Both the position numbers and the translations under genes were made by a program. This document shows positions 43,178-52,124 of a DNA stretch of 64,000 nt, in pieces. Source of the stretch: VXRN01 sp965116415 (GTDB lineage Bacteria; Chloroflexota; Dehalococcoidia; Lucifugimonadales; UBA1123). The DNA lies in assembly GCA_965116415.1 (NCBI GenBank), contig OZ220693.1:930001-994000 (forward strand), written 5' to 3'. Each line of letters starts with the position of its first letter. Position 1 is the first letter of the stretch. The notes beneath the pieces are model-generated. The model was not told the origin of the DNA. It did not search any database and was given only the letters and a program-made list of their open reading frames with translations.

Positions 43178-44272
43178 CTAGGGACGGCTGACCTCGAACC
43201 GCACCCGCCTCGTCAGACGCCGTATCCACAAGGACACCAGTCTGTTCGAGCGCACTACGAATAGCGATGTGAACATCATCCGAAAGACCCAGAACCTGGA
43301 CACCTTGAGACGAACGCGGGGATTCAGCCAGTACTGACTTCGGACGACTCGCTCAAGTGTTGCGAGTCCCATCAGCAGCGGCCACATTGCAGCAAGGCGA
43401 AGGCGGACGCATGACTGAGGAATGGCGACCAGGTATCTCTCCGCCTCCGCGTAGTGATCGAGCGCAACCTCCACTCCCCGTGCAAGAGCCGGTTTCGCAG
43501 CCAGTCCGATTCGAGGGTCAGTCAGGTCCTGTGGTGTTAGCCCGATCTCACTTAACCACTCGCTCGGCAGATAGCACCGTCCCGCCTGCAGGTCCGCCGG
43601 CAGGTCACGGAGGACGTTTGTCATCTGCAGGGCCTGTCCGAACCTCACTCCGATTGCTGACATCTCGTCCAGGTCCCAGTTCCCAAGCGCCTCCGTATGG
43701 GCCACTGTGATGCGGGTCCAGAACTCACCGACACATCCGGCGACCAGGTATGTGTACCTGTCTAACTCATCGCGACTCTCCAGGGAGTGTATCGATCCAG
43801 GATCGTCAGGTGGGAACCGGGTCAGGTCGAACTCCATTCCGTCCGTAAGCCTGGTCACAATGTCGATTACGAGGTGTCTGTCTCCCACGTCTAGCTGGGA
43901 GAGTCTGTCGAGAGTACTGGGAATCGATTCAAGCAGATGATATTCCGCTGCGGTGAGCTGATGCTCCGAAAACGAGACCAGATGCTCTAGGGAATCCCCA
44001 CCTGCACGACCGCATCTGACAGCTTCTCGAAACGCCAGCAGACCGTCAAGGCGCTCTTTGGGCGACAACGCCTCGGTGTCAGTAATTGTGTCTGCCGCTC
44101 TCGCAAGCAGGTAAGCCAGACCCACCGGCTCCCGCAGGGTGCTCGGCAGCACCCTGATCGAGAGATAGAACGCCCTGGAAACCCGCTTGAGAAGCGGCAG
44201 AAGCTCCAGTTGTTCGGAGATAGGTCTGCCTTCGCTAGCCGAGAGCGATTCCCGGTCCTCGTCGGAAGACAT
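43178..44272 (-). CDS. Squalene/phytoene synthase family protein
   Basis: 364 residues. The two Asp-rich metal motifs of head-to-head prenyl synthases are present: LARAADTITDT (DxxxD) and NVLRDLPADLQAGRCYLP. SRAFYLSIRVLP is the usual N-terminal block. Spacing and the RDLPADLQAGRCYLP form favour a squalene synthase-like enzyme, which would condense two farnesyl diphosphates for hopanoid or carotenoid precursors. No cyclase or desaturase is in the window. Its ATG shares one base with the stop of the upstream oxidoreductase gene (TAATG). Confidence 0.88.
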   Translation of the reverse strand: MSSDEDRESLSASEGRPISEQLELLPLLKRVSRAFYLSIRVLPSTLREPVGLAYLLARAADTITDTEALSPKERLDGLLAFREAVRCGRAGGDSLEHLVSFSEHQLTAAEYHLLESIPSTLDRLSQLDVGDRHLVIDIVTRLTDGMEFDLTRFPPDDPGSIHSLESRDELDRYTYLVAGCVGEFWTRITVAHTEALGNWDLDEMSAIGVRFGQALQMTNVLRDLPADLQAGRCYLPSEWLSEIGLTPQDLTDPRIGLAAKPALARGVEVALDHYAEAERYLVAIPQSCVRLRLAAMWPLLMGLATLERVVRSQYWLNPRVRLKVSRFWVFRMMFTSLFVVRSNRLVSLWIRRLTRRVRFEVSRP

Positions 44273-45198
44273 TAGACCGCTGGAGCCACCCTCGTGGCGA
44301 AGTGCTCCATGGTGCGAATGCAGGCGTCGATGCTGGAAGTTCGGAAATCGAAAGTCAGCTGGTCGATACCGATCTCACTGCAGGCGCCGACGTCCTCGAT
44401 GACTTCGCCCGTTGAAGCGATGAGTGCGCCGTTAGAGCGGTTTGCAGGCCCTTCGTCTATTCCCAGATCAGTAAAGTGAAGCGTCCGCTTTAGGGACATG
44501 GTGATTTCCGATGGGTCCCTTCCCACGGACTCGGAGTACTCGCGCATGTAGGGAAGATGACGGGCGACAAACTCTGGCGTCTGCCGGGTGGGGTGCCAGG
44601 CATCGCCATACTTAACGGTACGCCTGACCGCTCTGCGAGTGTGCCCCCCAACCCAGATCGGAATGTGACCGTCGCGAACAGGCTTGGGAGCGAAGTAGAT
44701 GCCGTCGAAGTCGTAGTGCTCTCCGTGGAACTCGGGCTCCTGCTCCGTCCAGAGTGTTCTGAAGATCTCCAGGTACTCGTCCGTAACCGGCCCCCGGTCT
44801 GGATAAGAGGCGCCCAGGACGTCGAACTCCTTCTCCAGCCACCCGACGCCGACACCGCAGACTGCCCGTCCGCCGGTGAGCACGTCGAGCGTAGCGAACA
44901 TCTTGGCCTGGAGTATCGGGTTGCGATATGGGACGATCGCCACGGTTGTCCCAATATCGATTGTCGACGTGGATGATGCAATGTAACTCAACACGATGAA
45001 CGCGTCGAGCTGCGGGTCGTTCGGACGGGTTACGAAACGGCCGTCGGGCGTGTATGGGTACTGGTCGGTCTCTTCCATGGGCAGAACAATGTGGTCGCCA
45101 ACCCAGACCGACTCGAAGCCAAGATCTTCGACGGCCTTCGCAAACTTGACCAGTTCATTGCCGTCGGTGCTCTTGGGGAGTGCAAATCCGTATCGCAT
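44272..45198 (-). CDS. LLM-class (luciferase-like) oxidoreductase, probably F420-dependent
   Basis: 308 residues, a single TIM barrel. MRYGFALP, DLGFESVWVGDHIVLP, GTTVAIVPYRNPILQAKM, LTGGRAVCGVGVGWLEKEFD and PIWVGGHTRRAVRRT match the TIGR03619-like F420-dependent group. F420 rather than FMN is inferred from family resemblance only. Substrate unknown. It is translationally coupled to the squalene/phytoene synthase, so a role in isoprenoid modification is possible. Confidence 0.88.
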   Translation of the reverse strand: MRYGFALPKSTDGNELVKFAKAVEDLGFESVWVGDHIVLPMEETDQYPYTPDGRFVTRPNDPQLDAFIVLSYIASSTSTIDIGTTVAIVPYRNPILQAKMFATLDVLTGGRAVCGVGVGWLEKEFDVLGASYPDRGPVTDEYLEIFRTLWTEQEPEFHGEHYDFDGIYFAPKPVRDGHIPIWVGGHTRRAVRRTVKYGDAWHPTRQTPEFVARHLPYMREYSESVGRDPSEITMSLKRTLHFTDLGIDEGPANRSNGALIASTGEVIEDVGACSEIGIDQLTFDFRTSSIDACIRTMEHFATRVAPAV

Positions 45199-45351
45199 AT
45201 GTGACCTCTCTATCCCAGGCGATTGGTGGGATTTCAGCTCGACTTGTACGGAGCCTCACGGCCCGCGACACTGAGGACCTGTTTCAACTCAGGAGACTCC
45301 ACTGCTGCGATTCGATTCTCCACACATGGCTGGCTCCGCCATTGAAGGATG

Positions 45352-46419
45352 TCACGAAGCCTCAAGCAGCGCCCCAAAGTTGGACTGCAGATCGGCCCCA
45401 TGCGTAAGCACTGCGAGATCATGCTGTGGGACCTGGCTGACCCTCGTCCTGTAGTCGTAGCAGTTCGTCATGAACACCGCAATGTCTCCTGGAGGAATCT
45501 TGTCCAGCAGCGCCTTCAGGAAGTGTGGGCTGTGAGTCGAGAGGATGAACTGATTGCCAGCGTCATCGTGAGCAATGCTCTCAGCCAGGTCCTCCGCATG
45601 GCTGGCATACTGGTAACTCTCAGGGTCCTCCAGGACAATCAGCGAGTCCGAGTTCGTTCTGAGCGCAGCGATGTGGAAAACGAGCCGCTGCAGATTTGTC
45701 GAAGTCAGATTGTAGGGATGTGAAAAGCTGTAGTTCCCGTACTCTGTCAGAACCTCGATTCTGTTCTCCTCAGCCCTCAGTCCAAGTTTCAATCCACTCT
45801 CTGAGAAGAGGGCACTCACTTCATTGGCAAGTTCAGCATCCCTGAGCAGCAAAGACAGAAGATTGGTTCCGGAAGATGGTGACAGGGACCCGCCGGCCTT
45901 CACCGGGAATACGGCCTGAGGAGCAAACCTGTAGAACTTGCAGGTCGGGACAATTCCCAGGGCTCCTGTACCCTGGCTGACGGTGAGAGACACGCCGCTC
46001 CCAACCATTGCGTATGCGTTGGGGTCGATTGGAGTGTTGATCCGTTCAGTGCCGCGCTCACGTATCAGCCCATCCTCGCCCACACCGCCTTTGAATCTTC
46101 CGTTCACATGTCCCAACACCAGGCCGACTCGTTCCTGTATTCGAAGCTCTTCGCCAAGGGAACGCGACCTATAGAGAGTAACCTCGATTGGACGGCTCAG
46201 AAGACCGCCATGGAAGAGATTGCTGACGTCGTCACACCTGACGAAGGACTCGAGGTCGACTCCCCGGTGAGCGTGGCCTACATAAGAGATCAGCCCGAGC
46301 GACTCCAGAATATTGGACTTGCCCGTGTTTGGCTTTCCGATGAGTACGTTGACTCTCCGGCAGCTTAACTCAACGTGCTCGACGGACTTGAAGTTCCTGA
46401 TTTCCAGGTGGTCGAACAT
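45352..46419 (-). CDS. AAA-family ATPase (RecF/OLD-like AAA_15/AAA_21)
   Basis: 355 residues. The N-terminus LEIRNFKSVEHVEL and Walker A GKPNTGKSNIL open the fold. The C-terminal half has the signature-like region, Walker B SLIVLEDPES and the switch ILSTHSPHFLKAL. The first lines are the SMC/RecF type of ABC ATPase. Proteins of this group act in DNA repair or, with a partner nuclease, in phage defence. No TOPRIM domain is fused and no partner gene adjoins it, so function is open. Confidence 0.82.
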   Translation of the reverse strand: MFDHLEIRNFKSVEHVELSCRRVNVLIGKPNTGKSNILESLGLISYVGHAHRGVDLESFVRCDDVSNLFHGGLLSRPIEVTLYRSRSLGEELRIQERVGLVLGHVNGRFKGGVGEDGLIRERGTERINTPIDPNAYAMVGSGVSLTVSQGTGALGIVPTCKFYRFAPQAVFPVKAGGSLSPSSGTNLLSLLLRDAELANEVSALFSESGLKLGLRAEENRIEVLTEYGNYSFSHPYNLTSTNLQRLVFHIAALRTNSDSLIVLEDPESYQYASHAEDLAESIAHDDAGNQFILSTHSPHFLKALLDKIPPGDIAVFMTNCYDYRTRVSQVPQHDLAVLTHGADLQSNFGALLEAS

Positions 46420-46515
46420 GCTACCCCCCGCATGTCAGAAGCGCTGAGGTGGCCCCTCGTTTGAACTCCCCAAGTAGAGAGCTACAGGTCTCAGAGCTTT
46501 TGGCGGAGTGTATCA

Positions 46516-46539
46516 GAACAGGATGGAAGACTCCTGTTC
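46516..46539. repeat. Inverted repeat downstream of tRNA-Lys
   Basis: GAACAGGA, 8 bases, TCCTGTTC, perfect 8-bp arms. It lies about 40 bases past the tRNA 3' end on the minus strand. It could be a terminator or processing hairpin, but no T-run follows on either strand. Confidence 0.5.
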
Positions 46540-46577
46540 GCTCGGTGAGATGCTCCATGCGGTTCTGAAGTGGGGAG

Positions 46578-46651
<74 letters not shown>

Positions 46652-46696
46652 AGAGTCTTTCGGTAAGCCAGAACCGATCGTCGGTCAGGCTGGCTC

Positions 46697-46726
46697 ATTC
46701 TAGTTACGAGCGCCGATGGCAGTCAA
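46697..46726 (-). promoter_or_regulatory. tRNA-Lys promoter
   Basis: Minus strand TTGACT (46726-46721), 18 bases, TAGAAT (46702-46697), about 45 bases before the tRNA 5' end. Confidence 0.6.
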
Positions 46727-46769
46727 GAAAAAACCTGCCAGGTGCACGTCCTCCGCGCTGACTGTTGGA

Positions 46770-46798
46770 TTGACGCTAGTACGAGCCTGTGCTACCAT
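46770..46798 (+). promoter_or_regulatory. Promoter of ctaA-ctaB
   Basis: TTGACG (46770-46775), 17 bases, TACCAT (46793-46798). The sequence around the -10, TGTGCTACCATTCCGT, closely resembles TGTGGTACCATTCCGT near 38187. Confidence 0.55.
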
Positions 46799-46874
46799 TC
46801 CGTTCGTGAAATATTGCACATTCAGCGTATTCCGCCGCCCCTTTCAGTAGTCAAGTCGCCAGTCACGAGAGACG

Positions 46875-47828
46875 ATGTCAAGCGACAGGGCACAGATCAT
46901 CTTTCGCGTAGTGGCGGTTGCCGCCGTGGTCGCTGCATTTGGCCAAGTCACCTTGGGAGGAGTGGTGAGGGTCACAGACTCCGGACTGGGCTGTCCCGAC
47001 TGGCCCCTTTGCTACGGTCAGATCATCCCTCCATTCAGCGTGCCCACCATGATTGAATACAGCCATCGCCTGTCTGCGTCCGTTCTCAGTCTGTTTGTAT
47101 TGGGAACAACGATCCTTGCATGGTTGCAATACCGTGAAAACCGGGTTGTACTCGGTAGCGCAATCGCAGCACTGGTCCTGGTGGTTGTCGCTGCCATACT
47201 TGGCGGCGTCACCGTCCTCACCGAGCTGGAATGGTGGGTGGTGCTGTTTCACCTTGGCATAGCTGAACTGCTTCTGGCTTGTCTGATAGTCGCCACGATA
47301 GGAGGATGGAGTGGCAGCCGTGACGACAGTCAACCCGCCGCTGTAGCAAGGCCTGCTCCCACTACCCGGAACCTCGCTATTGCGGCAATTGCCGGGGCTT
47401 ATGTTCTCATCCTGTCGGGGTCGTATATGGTCGGCTATGGCGCTGGTACTTCCTGCGCGACGTGGCCGCTCTGCCGGGGCAGCTTCTGGCCGTCAGATGC
47501 GGCAGCCTACCTGATTCACATGGGGCATCGTTACATTGCCGCTCTGGTCGGGCTTATCGTTCTGGCCGCAGCGTGGCACGTGATCCGCAATCTCCGGGAC
47601 AACCCTCCCGCACGATTGGCGGCAGTTGCCGTCATCCTGGCTTTTGCAATACAGATAGTCATCGGCGCTGCGGTGATATGGACGAAGTTCGGCGCGGACT
47701 TCAAGGCTATCCACCTGAGCGTCGCCACACTGGTATGGGCTGCGCTGGTGACGATGGTCGGGCTGACTTACCTGCCACAGCACAAGGCGGCAACCGCAGC
47801 CACCGCACTGCGTTTCCAGCAAGCCTAG
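46875..47828 (+). CDS. ctaA: Heme A synthase (COX15/CtaA)
   Basis: 317 residues with about eight membrane helices. It oxidises the C8 methyl of heme O to make heme A for the oxidase downstream. GGVVRVTDSGLGCPDWPLCYG, HRLSASVLSLFVLG, VTVLTELEWWVVLFHLG and HMGHRYIAALVGL give the four expected heme-ligand His residues and the paired Cys region. ctaB follows 13 bases later. The cluster ctaA-ctaB-ctaCDEF-ctaG-sco1 is a complete caa3 oxidase set. Confidence 0.93.
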   Translation: MSSDRAQIIFRVVAVAAVVAAFGQVTLGGVVRVTDSGLGCPDWPLCYGQIIPPFSVPTMIEYSHRLSASVLSLFVLGTTILAWLQYRENRVVLGSAIAALVLVVVAAILGGVTVLTELEWWVVLFHLGIAELLLACLIVATIGGWSGSRDDSQPAAVARPAPTTRNLAIAAIAGAYVLILSGSYMVGYGAGTSCATWPLCRGSFWPSDAAAYLIHMGHRYIAALVGLIVLAAAWHVIRNLRDNPPARLAAVAVILAFAIQIVIGAAVIWTKFGADFKAIHLSVATLVWAALVTMVGLTYLPQHKAATAATALRFQQA

Positions 47829-47841
47829 TCGAGAGTACTCA

Positions 47842-48738
47842 ATGGCAACTACGGCAGTAACAGTCAGGAGATCGCAGTCAGTTCTGCGGGCCTACGTTAC
47901 CCTCACCAAGCCAAGGATCATATCCCTCCTGGTATTCACGGCGCTGGGCGGGATGTTCGTTGCCTCCAGAGGCGCTCCAGACCCCCTGCTGACAGCAGTC
48001 GTTCTGCTGGGTGGCGCGCTTGCCGCCGGAGGGGCGAACGCGCTCAACCACTTTCTTGACCGAGACATAGACCAGCTAATGACCCGGACCGCGACCAGAC
48101 CGGTCGCCAGCGGAAACATTCCGCCTGTCAACGCGATGTGGTTCGGCATCGGGCTCAACGTCGTGGCATTCGTGATCCTGGCATGGCTCGCCAACCCGCT
48201 CAGCGCGGTACTCACGCTCTCTGCAACGCTCTTCTACGTGTTTGTCTACACAATGACTCTAAAGAGGAGCACTCCACAGAACATCGTCATCGGGGGAGCG
48301 GCAGGCGCCGTCCCGCCAATGGTAGGCTGGGTCGCCGTTACCGGCAGCCTGGACCTGCCGGCGCTGTACATGTTCGCCATCGTATTCTTCTGGACACCGC
48401 CACACTTCTGGGCGCTGTCGCTGTTAATCAAGGACGACTACTCGCAGGCCGGCGTTCCCATGCTGCCTGTGGTTGCCGGAATCAGTGAAACCAAGCGGTC
48501 TATCCTGCTCTACACGCTCCTGCTCGTGGCGCTCACGGCGATGTTCTTCACAACGCAGGCCGTCGGCTGGGTATACTTCGCAGGCTCGATGCTCCTCGGA
48601 GCAGGCTTCATCTATTCGGCCTACAGGCTGATGCGGAGGCCCGGGATAGAGGGCGCCAAGTCCACCTATCTCTACTCGCTTGCCTATCTGGCCCTGCTGT
48701 TCGTGCTTTTGATGGTCGACAGCCTGGTGGGCGTGTGA
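47842..48738 (+). CDS. ctaB: Protoheme IX farnesyltransferase (heme O synthase)
   Basis: 298 residues, UbiA superfamily with about nine helices. It farnesylates heme B to heme O. LTKPRIISLLVFTALGG opens the fold. The first Asp-rich motif is NALNHFLDRDIDQLMTRTATRPVASG, and the second region is TVYxxxLKRSTPQNIVIGGAAGA-like with FFWTPPHFWALSLLIKDDYS. The substrate is clear because of adjacency to ctaA and the oxidase genes. Confidence 0.95.
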   Translation: MATTAVTVRRSQSVLRAYVTLTKPRIISLLVFTALGGMFVASRGAPDPLLTAVVLLGGALAAGGANALNHFLDRDIDQLMTRTATRPVASGNIPPVNAMWFGIGLNVVAFVILAWLANPLSAVLTLSATLFYVFVYTMTLKRSTPQNIVIGGAAGAVPPMVGWVAVTGSLDLPALYMFAIVFFWTPPHFWALSLLIKDDYSQAGVPMLPVVAGISETKRSILLYTLLLVALTAMFFTTQAVGWVYFAGSMLLGAGFIYSAYRLMRRPGIEGAKSTYLYSLAYLALLFVLLMVDSLVGV

Positions 48739-48848
48739 TGGGAAGTTCGAAATAGATGAATAAAACACCGTTTATAGACATCAGAAACAGGTACGAATCC
48801 ACTTCAGTGAACGAAGTCGGATGGGCTTTCGACGCCTACGTGAAATCC

Positions 48849-48877
48849 TTGACTGCCATAGGGGGCTTTGATAGATT
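48849..48877 (+). promoter_or_regulatory. Promoter of the ctaC-ctaD-ctaE-ctaF cluster
   Basis: TTGACT (48849-48854), 17 bases, TAGATT (48872-48877) with an extended TG one base upstream (48869-48870). Confidence 0.6.
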
Positions 48878-48940
48878 TTACAATCGGTGTCACAAGCCAT
48901 TTCTGAGAAAACAGACACCAGTCAGAGGGATTCCCGGAAT

Positions 48941-50059
48941 ATGTCCAGAGTGTTAAGGCGCGGTAGGATTCTGGTCGGCATTGTTGTGCTGGGCGCCCTG
49001 CTGACGCTCGTGTTCGGCTGCTCGCCAAACAATCCAAACAATCCGATGTCCACTTTCGATGCGCTGGGGCCTGTTGCACAGTCCCAGTTGGACCTGTTCT
49101 GGATCATACTTGGAGCGGGCACGGTCGTTTTCATCCTGGTCGAAGGGGCGCTGATCTACTCGGTCATTAAGTTCCACAGGCGAAGAGCCGACGAAATGCC
49201 GGAGCAGGTCGAAGGCAACCATACACTGGAATTCGCCTGGACGGCTGCGCCAACCGCCCTGCTCATCGTCGTGGCCATACCGACTGTCTTTACAATCTTT
49301 GATAACCAGGTAACGCCTGATCCGCACGCGTTGACCGTGGAGGCTATCGGCCACCAGTGGTGGTTCGAATTCCGATATCCTCATCCCGACGACCCCTCCA
49401 AGGAGATTGTGTTCGCCAACGACCTCTACATCCCGGTAGACGAGGTCGTGAATGTCAATCTCGATTCTATCGACGTAATCCACAGCTTCTGGATCCCCAA
49501 AATTGCGGGCAAAGTCGATATGGTGCCCGGAAACGACAACACCATGTGGATCCAGGCTGACCGCACGGGCGAGTACTACGCACAGTGCGCGGAATTCTGC
49601 GGCGTCCAGCACGCCAACATGCGCTTCAAGGTGTTCGTGGTAACTCGCGAGGAGTTCGACGAATGGCTCAGGTTCCAGGCATCGCCTGCGGTGGAGTCGC
49701 AGGACCCGCTGATTTCTGAGGGAAGGAAGATATTCTCAAGCGCGAGTGCCGGGTGCAGCGGCTGTCACGCGACCGAATCGGTAGTCAACGTAGGAACTCC
49801 CGGACGTGACGGGCCGAACCTGACACACGTTGCCAGCCGGTCTCAGCTCGCGGCCGGTATATTTGACAACCTCGGCGAAGACGGAAAGGTGAACGACGCT
49901 ATATTCCAGCGCAACGCCAGAACCTGGATTGAGGACCCCGAGGCAGCCAAGACGGGCAACATTATGGCCCGGCGCGGCGCAGCATACATCGACCCAGCCA
50001 ACACTTTGACTGAAGCTGAACTGTCCGCCCTGGTTGCCTACGTCTCCAGCTTGAAGTAA
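48941..50059 (+). CDS. ctaC: Cytochrome c oxidase subunit II with fused cytochrome c (caa3 type)
   Basis: 372 residues from ATG 48941. A lipoprotein signal ends LTLVFGC (lipobox). Two membrane helices follow (LFWIILGAGTVVFILVEGAL; APTALLIVVAIPTVF). The CuA domain has GHQWWFEFRYP, HSFWIPKIAGK and CAEFCGVQHANMRF. After about residue 260 comes a class I cytochrome c with CSGCH and a late NIMARRG Met ligand. It carries electrons from cytochrome c or another donor to subunit I. In-frame ATG 48887 would spoil the signal peptide. Confidence 0.94.
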   Translation: MSRVLRRGRILVGIVVLGALLTLVFGCSPNNPNNPMSTFDALGPVAQSQLDLFWIILGAGTVVFILVEGALIYSVIKFHRRRADEMPEQVEGNHTLEFAWTAAPTALLIVVAIPTVFTIFDNQVTPDPHALTVEAIGHQWWFEFRYPHPDDPSKEIVFANDLYIPVDEVVNVNLDSIDVIHSFWIPKIAGKVDMVPGNDNTMWIQADRTGEYYAQCAEFCGVQHANMRFKVFVVTREEFDEWLRFQASPAVESQDPLISEGRKIFSSASAGCSGCHATESVVNVGTPGRDGPNLTHVASRSQLAAGIFDNLGEDGKVNDAIFQRNARTWIEDPEAAKTGNIMARRGAAYIDPANTLTEAELSALVAYVSSLK

Positions 50060-50096
50060 GGGGCACACCTGTGACGCAAATTCTCGGAGGAACTGG

Positions 50097-52025
50097 ATGA
50101 CGACCATTCCCCTAGCGATTCCAAGACCGGTCCACCCCTCGGGGATCTGGGACTGGTTGACGACAATCGATCACAAGAAGATTGGCGTCCTTTACGGCGT
50201 CACGGCCTTCCTGATGTTCTTCTCAGGCGGCATCGAGGCGATGATTATTCGCATGCAGCTGATGAGGCCGGAGCAGAACCTCGTCACTCCTGAGATCTTC
50301 AACCAGCTGTTCACAATGCACGCCACGACTATGATCTTCCTTGGCGTGATGCCGCTCTCTGCGGCCTTCTTCAACTTTGTCATCCCACTTCAGATTGGCG
50401 CGCGCGATGTTGCGTTCCCGAGACTCAATGCCTTCAGCTATTGGACCTTCCTGGCGGGTGCCTTGATTCTCAAGCTGAGCTGGTTCACCCACGCGGCTCC
50501 GAACGGGGGCTGGTTCGGATACTCTCCGCTTACCGGGATCACCTATAACACTGGGCACGGCATTGACGTCTGGATCGTATCGCTGCAGGTGCTGGGCGTG
50601 GCCTCACTGGCAGCGTCGTTTAACTTCATCGTGACCATTGTGAACATGAGGGCTCCAGGAATGAGCCTCATGCGAATGCCGCTGTTCACGTGGATGACGC
50701 TGGTTACGGCTATTCTCCTGGTACTGGCTTTCCCGGTCATTACCGTTGCCCTGATCGAGCTGCTTTTCGACAGAGCCTTTGGCATGAACTTCTTCAATGT
50801 CGTCGCCGGCGCTAATCCGGTGTTATGGCAGCACCTCTTCTGGGTCTTTGGACACCCCGAGGTGTACATCCTGATCTTACCGGCAATGGGTATCGTCTCA
50901 GAGATATTACCCGTGTTCTCGAAGAAGCCCCTGTTCGGCTACGCGACCATCGTGCTGGCAGGTGTAGTAATCGCATTCATGGGCTGGATGGTCTGGAGCC
51001 ACCACATGTTCACGGTGGGCCTGGGACCCGTCGCCAACTCCGTGTTCACGATAACCACTATGCTGATTGCGGTGCCGACGGGCATCAAGGTGTTCAACTG
51101 GATGGGCACCATGTGGGGCGGGTCGATAAACCTCAAGACTCCAATGCTGTTTGCGATTGCGTTCGTCTCGATGTTCGTAATCGGTGGCATCAGCGGCGTA
51201 ATGCACTCTATCGCCGCGTCTGACGCCCAGCAGCAGGACACCTATTTCATCGTCGCTCACATTCACTACGTCCTGTTTGGCGGCGCAATCTTTGCAATCC
51301 TGGCTGGCGTCTACTACTGGTTCCCAAAGCTGACCGGGCGCATGTACGACGAGAAGAAGGGCCAGATACACTTCTGGCTGATGTTCATTGGCCAGAACGT
51401 CACGTTCTTCCCGATGCACTTCACCGGTCTCGATGGAATGCCTCGCCGGATCTACACGTACTACAGCGGGATGGGCTGGGACTTCTGGAACCTGATCTCG
51501 ACCTTGGGCGCGTTCATGCTTGCAGCCGGGTTCCTGTTCTTCATCCACAACATGTGGAAGAGCTGGACGAAGGGCGAACTCGCTGGAGCAGACCCGTGGG
51601 ACGGTCGCACACTCGAGTGGTCGATACCGTCGCCTCCGCCTGAGTACAACTTCGTGGAAGTACCACACGTACAGGACCGCGACGACTGGTGGGAAGAGAA
51701 GCAGCGGCGCAGGCGAGAGGAAGAAGAGATTCCTGCCACCGGCGTTCCCGTAGTAGCGGGCGGTTCCGACGAGGAAGAGGAGCACGATATACACCTGCCT
51801 CAGCCGTCGTACTGGCCGTTCTTCGTATCACTTGGACTGTTCATCGCCGGGTTTGGCCTTGTATATCTAATGAACGTGGATGCTGCCGGCATCAGGACCC
51901 TGAATTGGACCGCGCTTACGGTAACGGTAGTAGGCGTTGTCATTGGCATGGTGTCTGTCTATCGCTGGTCGTTTGAGCCTGTGAATGATCCTGAGCCGGA
52001 CGGCGAGCACGCCGCGGCCCACTAA
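50097..52025 (+). CDS. ctaD: Cytochrome c oxidase subunit I (caa3 type)
   Basis: 642 residues, about 14 helices, longer than plain aa3 subunit I. Heme a and CuB ligands are in MHATTMIF, WQHLFWVFGHPEVYILILPAMG (with the His-Tyr pair) and SHHMFTVGL; the high-spin heme region is AHIHYVLFGGAIFAI. K- and D-pathway style residues appear in GHPEVY and nearby. A charged, soluble segment (about 540-590) precedes one extra C-terminal helix (LGLFIAGFGLVYLMNV). It reduces oxygen to water and pumps protons. Confidence 0.96.
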   Translation: MTTIPLAIPRPVHPSGIWDWLTTIDHKKIGVLYGVTAFLMFFSGGIEAMIIRMQLMRPEQNLVTPEIFNQLFTMHATTMIFLGVMPLSAAFFNFVIPLQIGARDVAFPRLNAFSYWTFLAGALILKLSWFTHAAPNGGWFGYSPLTGITYNTGHGIDVWIVSLQVLGVASLAASFNFIVTIVNMRAPGMSLMRMPLFTWMTLVTAILLVLAFPVITVALIELLFDRAFGMNFFNVVAGANPVLWQHLFWVFGHPEVYILILPAMGIVSEILPVFSKKPLFGYATIVLAGVVIAFMGWMVWSHHMFTVGLGPVANSVFTITTMLIAVPTGIKVFNWMGTMWGGSINLKTPMLFAIAFVSMFVIGGISGVMHSIAASDAQQQDTYFIVAHIHYVLFGGAIFAILAGVYYWFPKLTGRMYDEKKGQIHFWLMFIGQNVTFFPMHFTGLDGMPRRIYTYYSGMGWDFWNLISTLGAFMLAAGFLFFIHNMWKSWTKGELAGADPWDGRTLEWSIPSPPPEYNFVEVPHVQDRDDWWEEKQRRRREEEEIPATGVPVVAGGSDEEEEHDIHLPQPSYWPFFVSLGLFIAGFGLVYLMNVDAAGIRTLNWTALTVTVVGVVIGMVSVYRWSFEPVNDPEPDGEHAAAH

Positions 52026-52046
52026 CTGAACGGAGGTCTTTCGAGA

Positions 52047-52124
52047 GTGGCACATGCTTCGGTCACAGCGACCCTGAGAGGGCTGGCGCTTATAACGCGC
52101 ACCAATTCATACGGAGGCGTTTAA
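52047..52124 (+). CDS. Possible 25-residue peptide coupled to ctaE
   Basis: A GTG at 52047, nine bases after GGAGGT, opens a 25-codon frame that begins VAHASVTATLRG and ends NSYGGV, with TAA at 52122-52124 directly abutting the ctaE GTG. The first bases (GTGGCACATGCTTC) resemble the start of ctaE (GTGGCACAAGCTCC), so this may be a duplicated initiation region rather than a functional gene. Confidence 0.4.
   Translation: MAHASVTATLRGLALITRTNSYGGV

Noticed and set aside
45352..46419. Complete anti-phage defence system
   Set aside because: Only an ATPase is present; flanking genes are an oxidoreductase and tRNA-Lys, with no nuclease, TOPRIM or toxin partner.
48756..48956. 66-codon frame before ctaC
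   Set aside because: It overlaps the predicted ctaC promoter and start and has no ribosome binding site.
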